Positions 9,970 to 20,717 of a DNA stretch of 64,000 nucleotides are shown here, piece by piece; position 1 is the first letter of the stretch; each line of letters starts with the position of its first letter. The position numbers and the translations under genes are program-made. The DNA is taken from positions 40,882-104,881 of the forward strand of contig JAMXSV010000020.1 of the NCBI GenBank assembly GCA_027559495.1. The letters run 5' to 3'. Under the pieces are notes generated by a model that saw nothing but the letters and a program-made list of their open reading frames with translations, ran no database searches and was not told the origin of the DNA. Source of the DNA: Aurifilum marmelostoma. Lineage: Eukaryota; Ascomycota; Sordariomycetes; Diaporthales; Cryphonectriaceae.

Positions 9970-10930
9970 TTACCTATAAATTACTATAGTTAACAAGTAA
10001 CTAAAGAAACTTATACTAAATTGCTAAGTATATAAGAATGTATTTATTTCTAAACGTATAAATTATTATAAATAGCTCTTTAATAATTAGCTTAACTATA
10101 ACTTTTAATATAAGTAATAGCTTTATTGCAAATAATTTACTATAACGACTTTATAATTATTTTTACATCTTTTAAAGTATATTTTAATATATTACTTGCT
10201 TTAGTATAAACCTTTATATACTTTTTATAGCTTTGCCTATAGCAGCGCTTATTATACTAATGCTTAATAGAATTCTATATTAGGGATTAGTAATAAGTAA
10301 AAAAGTTGCATAGTATATTTATTCTTATATTTTGCCAACTAGCTTATTATAAAACCTATCTTATCTATATCCTACGCTGCTCTTTGCAGAAGCAACTATA
10401 AAGAGATAAGCAGCTCTAGCTATGCAGTGCATTGCAAATAAATTATAAAAGGATATCCTCTTCTAATCTAATTATAAATAAAGAATAACTATAGATATAT
10501 AATATATAGCCTCAGCGTGGGTGGTGAACCACCGGTGAATGTAGGGTGAAATCACCAGGGCGCTGGTGGTTGAATTCACTGCAGATTCACCAGGGGTCCA
10601 TCTACGAATTCATGGGCGAATTCATAGTACATTCTGCCAGGTGCATTACAAAGCTTATACAATTAATTTAAAAAGATGCTATCTCTATATCTACTAACTA
10701 CTTAGCTAAGTCTAAGCTTGCTATTTATTTCTACAAAGAATATTATAGAACGCCTTTAGGCTAAAAGTAGAATAGTACTTAGAATAATCTTTTTAAAGAG
10801 GCTAATTATAGGGCTTTTATACTTGTAAAGATAGCTATATCTATTTTAATATTTAACGTTATAACTGAGCTTAGCTCTCTATAGTACTGCTCGAGTGATA
10901 TAAGCGTTATGCAGCATAGGGAATAAGGAA
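9970..10930 (+). pseudogene. Mutated partial duplicate of the diterpene synthase
   Basis: Base-by-base reading aligns 10240-10403 and 10654-10920 with the intact diterpene synthase at about 4880-5285, including an intron-exon junction. A run such as CCTACGCTGCTCTT is identical, and most differences are C-to-T or G-to-A. Weaker but collinear similarity continues left toward about 9970, matching the DVDD-coding region, but the left edge is uncertain. The copy is interrupted by a 243-bp insertion (10404-10646). It has many stops and cannot encode a protein. Retained intron sequence points to genomic duplication, not retroposition. Mutation type and AT enrichment fit RIP acting on a duplicated gene. 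Confidence 0.8.
10404..10646. mobile_element. 243-bp insertion in the duplicated diterpene synthase copy
   Basis: The insertion is flanked by TATAAAG (10397-10403) and TACAAAG (10647-10653), a plausible 7-bp target duplication with one mutation. Collinearity with the intact gene stops and resumes exactly there. The right half is GC-richer and contains several GGTGAA/TTCACC words in both orientations around 10525-10625, giving hairpin potential. No coding capacity. Clear terminal inverted repeats were not found, so the element class (MITE-like is most likely) is uncertain. Confidence 0.55.
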
Positions 10931-11050
10931 GCCGTCCTTCACATTTGATTCTATACCTACGAGATCCCACAGAGCTACTTACTGACAGGAGTAATAAGAT
11001 ATGCCATTTATAACTGTTATAAAGTCCAAGTATTTATATTAATATCTACT

Positions 11051-12923
11051 TTAATAAAGCAATTGACATTCCCAGTTCTCCGTTGCATTTGGATTTCCAG
11101 AGCCTGTGTACTTCGCCTGTTTTGGATATGCGCAGATAGGCCTTTGGCGCGTCACAGTATCCAAAGTTGTAAAGTTCTGGTAAGCCGTGGCGATCAGAGA
11201 ATCTGGAGCGGTACCATTCTCAACCCAGGCAACCAGAGCTAACATGACGTCGTGCTTGGAATCGCAGTACCCAGGCACGCAGTACGTGCCAGCATCGAGG
11301 ATTTGATCCATGGCACCTATATAATAGGGTGCATCAATCCATTCGGCCGTAGAGCCACAGTGGCCCATCCCAGGGATAAGGAACAATCGGTAGAAATCAT
11401 TCAAGTCAATCCCCTGGGGTGCGAGCTGGTCGTGAACCTTGTTATAAAGATACTCGCTCGCTCTCGATGGGATGCCACCATCAGCAAGTCCGTGATAATG
11501 CAAAAGCTTGCCGCCTCTGTTGTAAAAAGGACTGAAGTCGTAATTCTTCACCGTAGCATTGCCGGGATTGACTGCGTCAGAGAGTACCGCAACAGTGTTG
11601 TTGTAGTCTTCCCAGGGCCAGTCTGGTCCGAGGCCGACCATGTCTTGGATGTAAGCCCACCCGATCGCATTTGGCGTGTCACCCTCCACATTGTTGGTCC
11701 ATTGAAATTCGCTGCCGAGCTCCCAGGCAGGGAAGAAAAGGGTGTTATCCTCCAGGAAGTAGTCATTAGTAAGCTTGTAGAAGGTCTCGATCTGAGGCGC
11801 TGTGAGACACCCCGCCTCGGTGGCATTAGTGACATTCCCAGCGCAGAGTAATGTCTCAGGTCGAAAGTTGCATCCCTCTGGATCGGATACGATGCTCTGA
11901 AATCAAGGTCAGTACAGGCAAGCACATCAGAGACCGTCCTCGTTTTCGAGTCTGCTTACGTCGACAAGCCCGTCCTGGGGATCGCACTGCCTGACCACCT
12001 CCTTGTTAATTGTGTCGAATAAAGCATCCGGTATAAAGTGATCCGATGTTGCAGGCAAATTGAGGAATCCAACGTAAAACTGCCAGATCTGCTGGTGCGA
12101 GGTCCACCATGCAGGAGCGCCGGCAATCACACCATCAAAGTCGTCAGGATACATCTCGACCTCTTTGACTCCTTGTCTGCCACCTAGCGCAGGAACAAGT
12201 GTCATCGGTAATCAGTATACTGCAGATCAGCATTGAAGGGGTCTTGACGTACCTGTGCTACAACCTTGATAGTAGTTGTAAGACGCTTCAGATCCATAAT
12301 ATGCCGCAGTGATGTTCTTGCCATAAACGACAGACTCGTGCAGAGCGAGATAACCCCAATTATATAGGGCTGGATTATTTTGCCAGGCCCAGCTAGCGTC
12401 TTTCACCGAGCTGTTGTGACCAGTATCCGAAGATAGAGTTGAGAAGCCGTATGCGGCTCCAGGACCCTATATCAAAAATACTCAGCTTACTTATCAGAAG
12501 TAGAATGAATTCGTAAAGAGAACAGTACCATATTGGCCCAATTGATTCCACCTGCTAGCCCGCCATTGCCCACAGTCCTAGAGCTGATCAGTGTCCTGCA
12601 TGAGAGAAACACTATTGGGGGCGGAAACCTTACAGAAATCGTTCGTTCCACTTCTCTGGCAAGAACATGCCAAAACCAAAGCTGTAATTATCAGGCTTTG
12701 GCACGTATACGGCGATTGCGCAAAGCGGAACCAGGTTGGTGGCATTTGTAGGAAAGCCAGTGTCGCCAGTGGGTGTGACGAAGGTTTCTCCTTGGGTTAT
12801 GTTCTCGACGAGAGTGAGCTCCAAGCCAGAGGGTAGAAGTGCCTCGACCGCATTCCAGGTGCACTCAACAGCATGGGCGACTGAGGCTCCCATGAGCCAC
12901 AATGTTAAGGATTTGCCAGCCAT
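11051..12923 (-). CDS. Secreted tannase / feruloyl esterase family protein
   Basis: Five exons (12923-12634, 12577-12529, 12466-12253, 12183-11960, 11896-11051) give 540 residues, normal for the family. An N-terminal signal peptide (MAGKSLTLWLMGASVAHA) indicates secretion. The CS-D-HC arrangement that defines the tannase/feruloyl esterase fold is complete: C182-S183 in QGCSTGGRQG, D398 in GLADGG and H438-C439 in PGMGHC. The exon 3/4 junction falls inside the nucleophile motif. Members hydrolyse ester bonds of gallotannins or of feruloylated cell-wall polysaccharides; the choice between tannase and feruloyl esterase B cannot be made from motifs. Several N-glycosylation sequons are present. Phenolic acids it frees could feed the MFS transporter and hydroxylase 5-9 kb away, which is an inference from context. 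Confidence 0.93.
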
Positions 12924-15900
12924 TGTGTTGTCGGACTACGTACAAACACGCTATGAGATAAGTCTAAAAGGATTGGTGGTGAGGCGGGCGAGGTTGGCTA
13001 TCTTATACGATCGGACTACTTAGTGACAGCTACCAGGCCTTCATATACATTGCCATTGCCCGCTTGTGATGGGTCAGGGGTAGGAATATTGAGGAATAGC
13101 TCGGCACAAATTTAACGTCCGTTGTTGTAATGCTTGTGGGGCACTATAGGATGACATCACATAGCTGTGGTCAATCTGCCATATATGGGGCTAGACGTTA
13201 TCGCAAGGAAAAAAAGAAACATTGGGGAGCGTAGTCTCGCACTAGATGCAGACTTTATAAAGCGAGTGCGTAGAATAGACTTGGGGGCGGGGTTCAAACA
13301 ATAAAGTGACACCGTGTAATTTCAATTATATACAAAAACCAAGTCGTGCTTCAAACGTTGTTCGCACGGTTTTGTAGACGCTGTCAAAGTTAGAAAAACC
13401 TGCTGTAGTCTGTTCTGTTCTGTGACGAGCAAAGCTTGATATCTAAGGATTTCTGGCTCAAAATATGGCAAAGCAAAACGCAGAGCGCATTTTCTCTATA
13501 GCGAGTCCGAAAAAGCTGGGTGGATAGACCGTTTTCCCGAACTCGGATCCCCTGTCAGCCCATATATCCACTGGATGGTCGGGCTGAAATGGAATGAGAA
13601 GCAACGGTGAACATCTGATATTCATCGTCTCGACCCACACTTCGGCCAGCATTTTTCTACTACGCCGACGACTCTCGCTTCGACCTAATCGTTCATAGTG
13701 TCTATTGAGACTTGGATCAGGGGTACTCTAACAATGACTTTAATTGAAAATTACAGGTTCATCCGAAGGAATTATATGCGGAACGAGATCTCGAATATTG
13801 GGAATAGTGATTCCGAGGCAATCAAGCAGTTGGCGAGGTGGTTGCACATTGTTGTAACTTGGAGAACTGAGGCGCATCATGAGTAGCATTACAAGGTGCA
13901 AATCCACCACAAATATGGTGAGTGAGGTATGGTGAGTGAGGGTATCTGGAGACGATCGGATTTTTGGTAGACGTGCTCGAGGCTGATGATAAAGTATAAT
14001 CAGCCTCCTTGCTAACGTTCCTTGATTTAGGTTCTAGGGCTGCCTGACGACCAAGGTCGCCGCGAGCCGATCTGCGCATCTCGGCCGGGGCCATGCGCAG
14101 CTCGGCCGGGATCAAACCCCGAGCCGAGTTTGTACCGAGTTGCTGCGGGTCGTGCCTACGGTCACCGCCAAGTTGCGGGACTCGGTGTCCACCATGCCGC
14201 TCCACCACCACGCGAGGAGCGTAGGAGAGCAGCTGTTCGAACAGGTGGGATACGTGCTCCTAATAGCAGAGCACATGATGAACACGGCAAGCACGGCATG
14301 CGCTGCCGCCCGTGCGTTTGGCTATCGTAGCTATGATGAGCATAGTCCATCGTAGCATGGCCGAGGTGCTGCCGAAGAACGTCGCAATGATGCCAGCGGC
14401 CTAAAGCCTACAGGTGTCCGTAGCGCTAATGGCTTCTAGCAAGATGGCCCTCCAGTAGTCGTTAGCAGCTACATTCATCCCCAGGAGCAGCACCATCAAC
14501 CCAATTCTGCAGCTAGAAAAGGCCGGTGCCCGTTTTTAGATCAGCGCTGTTAAATATGCTTCAGATTATGCTATACATAGTCGACATATGACCCCAGCCG
14601 GCGCTAACCGTACCTAGCACGCCGCTCGAAATTTCCGAAATTACACATCTAGTTGCTCATGTATTTGCTTTGGGTGTGCAATGTATATTACGCATCGATT
14701 TAGAGTATGCAAATTGCGTGGCTTAGAGCAAAGTTGCCTTAGGGTGCTCAGATAAACAATCGCGGCTGAGCAAAGGATCGTTTCAGTAATACTCCACGGA
14801 GACTAAGGCGTCCCCGCGTTCACAATGCCCATCCCCTGCGAGTTAGATTCGAGGACCCACGCTAACTCAGCCGAGTCTGGGGTTAGAAAGTGGGAAGACT
14901 AGAGACTATACTATGTACGGAAGCTCTCCCGACGCCGTCTCCTGTCGTGCCTGTCTATGTATTTCTTGCTTGATGCCCGGGAATGAAATACGGAGACGCT
15001 GGTACCGGGCGGTCAGCAATAACTTAACGTGGCTCGCATCAGGAAGAGAGTACCTATCATCTATAATTCACGTCACCGCCAAAGTCCACTGACGTAAACA
15101 TTCTACACTCAGCCCGTACACTTCTTATATCTCTCATTAGGTGTACGTGATATAGTAGTAGAGGGCGCTATAATTAGAATTAGATTCGTCTACGCAAGAC
15201 ATTAAGGATAGTCTAGGGTGTCTATTAAATAATATCTCTCTAAATATCTTAGTTATCGAGAGGTGAGTAGCTATTGACCTTATTCGAGGGTATAGTCTAC
15301 ACTTCCTATTAGATTATCCTTGCTATAGACTTTTCCGTAGATCACAACTAACCGTTAGCGCTTGCCAAGTCAAACTCTTTACAGGTAAGCTGTATTGCAA
15401 TAATAATAGACCAGAACTTACGCGCTATTGTAAATGAAAGAGGACAGAAGACCAAATTATAGGGAGGGGCCTATCGATCTAGGCATGCTGTAATTTTTAT
15501 AAAAGTAACAGCAAATGGAGTTTAATAAAGCATATAGTTGGGGTAAAAGCCTGCTCTTAACCTGCCTAAGGAGTGTACAAAACTTTTGAATAGAGAATAA
15601 GGCAAGATTTTAAACTGCTATTTAATATCTAAAAGTAGAAATGTTAATAGGTACTTCTCTTTTTTTGTAAGCAGTCTTAGGACGCATAATCATCTTAGTC
15701 TCAATGAACACTACAATAGCAAGCAGTAGCGTAAGTAAAGAGACTTACGCAAGCGTCATTGAAGATACTAACGAGCTACTAAGCGTATACTATAGTAACC
15801 GACTAAGACTTAGATAAACTTTGAAATAGATATGAGAGAGAATGTAAGCATGGGATAAATAATGGACTAAGATATAAGAAAGACTCAGCAGCTTAAATAA

Positions 15901-17205
15901 CTATCCTTTAGGTAGATCTTTAGTAGCTTACTTAAAAAGATATTATAGGCTAAAAGATTACTCAAGTTATTAAGGGCTATATCTATGTCTCTTGCACGCC
16001 TACCCTAGCTAGGCCATCTCCTTCTTGCTCTTCAAATTTCACACTCATATATATTGCCCCGGACTAACTATTGCTTAGCTTATTCTCGATGCATGATATC
16101 GCGTATTCGTATGTGTAAAGTTTCTCTATTAAATAATGAGAATAAAATTGCTAATTTATGAAGCAAAGTATATAGATTGGGTACATACTACTCTTTATTA
16201 TTTTTACTACTAACCTATCATTCCTTAGGTCTTCTACGAGATAGTCCTTGCTTAATTGTTTTGCAAGCAGGACTTAGTAGGCTTATAGAAGAGTATATTT
16301 AGATCGCCGTTGCCTACTGCGAGATATCTTCTTGAATACGCTTCTAACATCGAGGCTCAGAATGTAGAAAGGGACCAGACTTCGCTAACGAATACCAAAA
16401 TGACCTGCTTACCTTCTGCTTTGCTTTGTTGTTAGTACAAGTGGTCAGGTTTCAGAGTCGTTTGCTCTTCCGTCTCTTAAACGAAAGCTATTTTAATAGA
16501 AAACTTTCCAGTCTTACGTTAATACCGCCGACATAGTAAAGCGTGGGAATTGTAGTGCGTCTATTATGTCTATTATATCATTCTTCTTGCTCTCAGAAGT
16601 TCTCTATCATTAGGCTCAGGGATGGCAAATAAGTTGTTAGGAGACGGTCTTGTCACATCAGCTGTGGCTCAAAGACAGAGAGCTATATTCCGAATCACTT
16701 TTGCATTTAATCTCCATACATCTAGCAGTAAGCCATCTGGATCTCGGTGAAAGGTTTAATACTCTGTGCTTATTATTCAGGATATACACATAGGTTAGAA
16801 TAGTTACTTCTTCTAACCTTTCTTTAATATTAAACTATTTCAGGTGAATCAGTATAGGGCCATCTCTATAATGGAACTTATTGATTACCCTAAACACTAC
16901 GTTTTGGCTCCTTACAGCTATCAATATACAACTGAATGTACTGCTGGCCCATAACCAAGCTCTCAACATTTATCTGGAGCCTCTGCTTGTTTCTTGCAAC
17001 AATGGGCAGCTGGCCTATTATGCCAGTGCAGTTCCCTCTACCCGGCCCGCTGCATGAAGAATGCGTGCAAGCTGCTACTACAGAGCTGCGCGAGCGGGCT
17101 CACAACGTCTTTACTAGGTAAAGCCCGCCGATTGAGCGTGGGTCTTGGTCCACGTCATCTCTTGTGGCGACGCAAATCGTCGGGTCAATCTAGTTGAGCT
17201 TCTTA
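12924..17205. other. Gene-poor relic region
   Basis: No intact gene recognised. About 13.0-13.7 kb has normal composition and would hold the tannase promoter. A small tandem TATGGTGAGTGAGG repeat lies at about 13915-13945. About 14.0-14.5 kb is GC-rich but open frames are short and interrupted on both strands. About 15.1-16.9 kb is AT-rich and looks like mutated repeat. No RNA gene was recognised. Confidence 0.45.
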
Positions 17206-17465
17206 CTAACTCATGATCTCGACCCAATCCATTAGAATATGCAAGTTCGCTAGCCGCCGAACAGCGTCACTATCATACTGCGGGAAAACGAGCTCGTAAC
17301 GCATGCAGTCGCCCGGAAAGCCGTCCCCAGAACCTGGTCGTCACCCGTCGGCGAGTACGGCCATTTCACGCAGCAGTGTTGAGTACTCGATATAGCGGAT
17401 ATGATGGGCGGCGGTTGCATATTACACAGCGATTTCTGGCGTAGACGACAGCTGGAGCACCTTTG
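17206..17465 (-). pseudogene. Probable pseudogene fragment, family not recognised
   Basis: On the minus strand one frame reads as protein-like sequence interrupted by two stops and ending at a stop at 17206. Recognisable stretches are KVLQLSSTPEIAV, HHIRYIEYSTLLREMAVLADG and, after a TGA at 17343-17341, GDCMRYELVFPQYDSDAVRR and LANLHILMDWVEIMS. Both internal stops (TAA and TGA) are one C-to-T change from CAA and CGA. Composition is GC-rich compared with flanks. This looks like the 3' end of a dead gene, but I cannot name it. Confidence 0.35.
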
Positions 17466-18238
17466 TGGAGCATTATGTACACAAGAAAATGAGACTTGCG
17501 ACAAGTGACTAGAATCTGCAGGCCGCTGTGCCATGCAGGGCGCTGTGCCACCTGCGGCAGAACCAGCGCCCGTTACACGAACTGGCATCCATAATGGTAC
17601 GCTGGTAGGAATGCGAAGCCAATAGAGGCGAGTTCGGCATAGTAGTAGCGGCTAGCGACGAAGCTAGGTGGCCGCGGGGTCTGGGTAATTCAAGCTTACA
17701 GCAGAAATTAAATTAGATCTGTATATGCGAGGCTGCGAAAGTGGATCTTCACGAGATTCTTACTATGCGAGACTGATTCGACTATATCAGAGACCTCGTT
17801 CTTAACAAGAAGCACAATAACAAGGGAAGCAGTACTGCTTCTGCTGGAAAGGCTCTCACAATAGCCACGTCTCTCTAAGATCTACATTTACCCAACAACG
17901 TTGATTTTAATTTAGTCCTGAATTATCTAGTAGCAAAACAAGCTTCTCAACTGCAACGCTATATATAAAGTGACGCTTATTGATGACTGGTAACTTAATT
18001 AGCTTTATATACTTTAAAATAATGACTTTATTTAACGCGCGAACAGCTGCTCAAGTAATACACGACTAGTACTTAGCAACTACAAGCAGGCTGGGCACAA
18101 CCATAATAACTATTAGTTTACATCTAATCACTCTTCTTAAGTGTTAGTAGGTACTTCTAAAATCCTGTACCTCTTGTTTGTACCGTAGTGGCACGCGGCC
18201 CTAAGTAGCTAAGTTCGCATTTATTTTCCAAACCACAT
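17466..18238. other. Intergenic, no gene recognised
   Basis: Left part of normal composition may hold upstream remains of the dead gene. About 17.7-18.2 kb is AT-leaning. No feature could be supported. Confidence 0.4.
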
Positions 18239-20195
18239 TCAGAGAACATAACGGCTGAAGTCGTTAGTATCAAGGCACAGCAACCACCGGAAAGACAGAT
18301 GCACTTACAATGCCAGATTCTCTCGATCAGTGAGATCTAGTTGCCTTGCATCAACAAACACCTCCCTCCGCTGGCCGTCTTCATCTGTATGTTCGAGGAC
18401 CCCGATCTCCCGGATCAGACCATCTTTTGCCAAGGCATCGCGCCTTTTGTTTTCCTTCCGCAAGTAGTAACGCAAGTACAACACGATGACCATAGGAAGT
18501 ATGCATGCAACCCAAAGGATGACCCACCACGTCACAATATATCTCGGCTTATACTGGCCCTGGAACAGCTGAGGTGACAGGATATTGCCCAGTCCATAGC
18601 CAACGTGATACAACGCAATGACTAAAACAGTGAAATGTCGTGAGCATGAAAATATCAGAATTGGGTCTGTCCAAGCAGGATTTGTCTCGGGCGAGGGAAT
18701 GCTTACCAGCTGTCTTCTTCGTATGTCCAGCAGAACAGTTAGCAGCCCATATCATGACCACACTGTACGCGATGCCTGCTGTTGCTCGGATGTAGATGGC
18801 GACCAACAGGCCAGTCTTGTTGTCCCATGGCAGTGCGATGAGCATAATGCACGAAACGATCGGTAGGACATAGGACGCGGCAGACAGCCATGCCCGGGTG
18901 TTTTGTGTTTTGGACAGCACAATAGCTGCAGCACCAAGAGACACCAGTGCTGTAAGACCATTTATACAGCCCAAAAGCGTTGTTTCCAATGTGCTAAATC
19001 CGAACGACTTGATGATCAGTGAGTACTGATTTGTCAGACCGTTGGCCATCTCCTGGGACCAAGCATGAAGGAAGAACAGCCAAGTCTTGGGGTCCTTAAG
19101 CGCTTCGATGAATTGGGCCTTCTTGAAGCGCTTTTGCTCGATACCGGAATGGTTTGAGGCGATACGTAGGATGGACTGCGCTCGTTCCTCAGGAGTGAGA
19201 AAGTGTGCGGACGCTGGGCTGTCCGGGAGGACAAAGTATACAGCGATTCCATTCAAGACAGTGAGACTGCCGGTGATGACTGAAGCATGTTAGGATATTT
19301 TGATGAGTTGTCCCACAGTCCCGGGTGAAGACATAATGAAACAAGTCGCTCACCCATAAACCACTTCCAGGGCGCGAAGCTGCCCGTATCGATGAACAAG
19401 ACCCCGTATGATAGCAACCCGGACGTGATGGGGCTGGAGTTGCCACAAGCCCACATGATCTGCATCAAGACTCCCTGCTCATCGTACGTGAAGAACATTG
19501 ACAAAACAAGAATGAACGACGGCACTATGCACGCTTCTGCCAGACCAAGCAAGAAGCGCACAACAAAAAGGGAGGCAAAGTTGTTGCAGGGGATGTGCAA
19601 CAGGAGAATACAGCCCCTGACGAGGAATATATATTCATATCAGCTTGGGCCGTCCAATCTTGCTCACGTGCATATGACTCACCAGACAACCAGATTTATG
19701 GCCAGATATCTTGCTACCGGGAAGCGTTGTAGAGCTAGATTCTGAGGCCATTCTGCTAGTAGATAACCAAGGTAGAAGATCGAAGAAAGCCAATTGTATT
19801 GACTTGTGTTGAGGTGAGCGTCCGTCAAGATCCCCAGAATGGATGAGCTTCCGAGCTATCGAATCGTCAATTTCTCGTGGCAACTGATCGCCGATGCAGA
19901 ATGGCTTGAGGTGGAATAGAAATTTTTATTTCGGAGTGCGGACACCGCGAGTACTCACAGTCTGCTTATCCACATACATCAAATGATATCCGATACAAAT
20001 GACCGGGAGGATCCATCGAATGCATTTCCTTCGGATCCTCCCCGCCTCTTCTAGTGTAGGTGGCTCAACTTTGATCCGAGACAGCAATTTGTAGCTTTCG
20101 TCCGCATAGTGAGCAGATAGCTTGGGGACAACCGGCGCTGCTTCATCCTGGCTCGAGGCCGTCGTCTCCTCGAAGGCTGGCTTGGAAGTGGCCAT
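18239..20195 (-). CDS. MFS transporter, Dal5-like anion:cation symporter family
   Basis: Six exons (20195-19959, 19855-19683, 19616-19354, 19279-18707, 18621-18309, 18254-18239) give 524 residues. The last intron (18308-18255, GTAAGT donor, ACTAAC branch point) is needed to end the protein in FRYVL, the usual C-terminus of fungal allantoate/nicotinate permease relatives; without it the frame stops a few codons earlier. Landmarks are YVDKQT, SSIFYLGYLLAEWPQNLALQ and RFLLGLAEACIVP, then the second six-helix bundle. Twelve membrane helices are expected, in the plasma membrane. Characterised relatives carry small carboxylates or nitrogen compounds (allantoate, nicotinate, pantothenate). It is divergent from an FAD hydroxylase with a 0.5-kb shared promoter, so an aromatic acid is a reasonable guess for the substrate. 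No motif decides it. Confidence 0.92.
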
Positions 20196-20717
20196 GATTA
20201 AATGGTCTTCGTTCTAATGGATTGTAAGTCTAAGAGAGAAAGTATCTCTAGATGTTGCTAATGTCGTCGGCAACTTGCAATAATGAGGCATCCATAATGA
20301 TGTGGTCTGGCTGGCCTGAATTTAAGAGGGAGAAGAGCTGAACAATCTTAAGCCCAGAACTAGCCAAGGTTCACGTTCACGATCGCTCGCCAGACTCCAC
20401 GCGGATGGCGAAAACCCCACCCCTCAGCTGCACATGAGCGGGTGGCTACGAGATCTCTCTGTTACACGGCGCTGCATGTACGAAATTGTGGATAATCTTA
20501 TAGTGATGGTGTGCACCAGTGAAATGGGAATGGACATAAGCCTGATAAGCCAGCGGTTGGGGTCGCCGTCGTCATCTGCGGATCTTCTCACACCATCGCC
20601 GACCCGCACAAGGACTATGAATCGCCTACTACATAAACAATCACGTCTCTATGATATCCTGGACTAAAGGCTCATTGTCGCCACAAGAAACTTATATTGA
20701 TTAACCCTCTCAGAGAC
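20196..20717. promoter_or_regulatory. Shared divergent promoter, MFS transporter / FAD hydroxylase
   Basis: 522 bp between two divergent starts. Such an arrangement usually means joint control. No operator could be named with confidence. Confidence 0.4.

Noticed and set aside
13822..14520. GC-rich block with open frames on both strands, one hydrophobic minus-strand stretch recalling an MFS C-terminus
   Set aside because: Frames are short, interrupted and overlapping, with no diagnostic motif, so no gene or pseudogene could be named.
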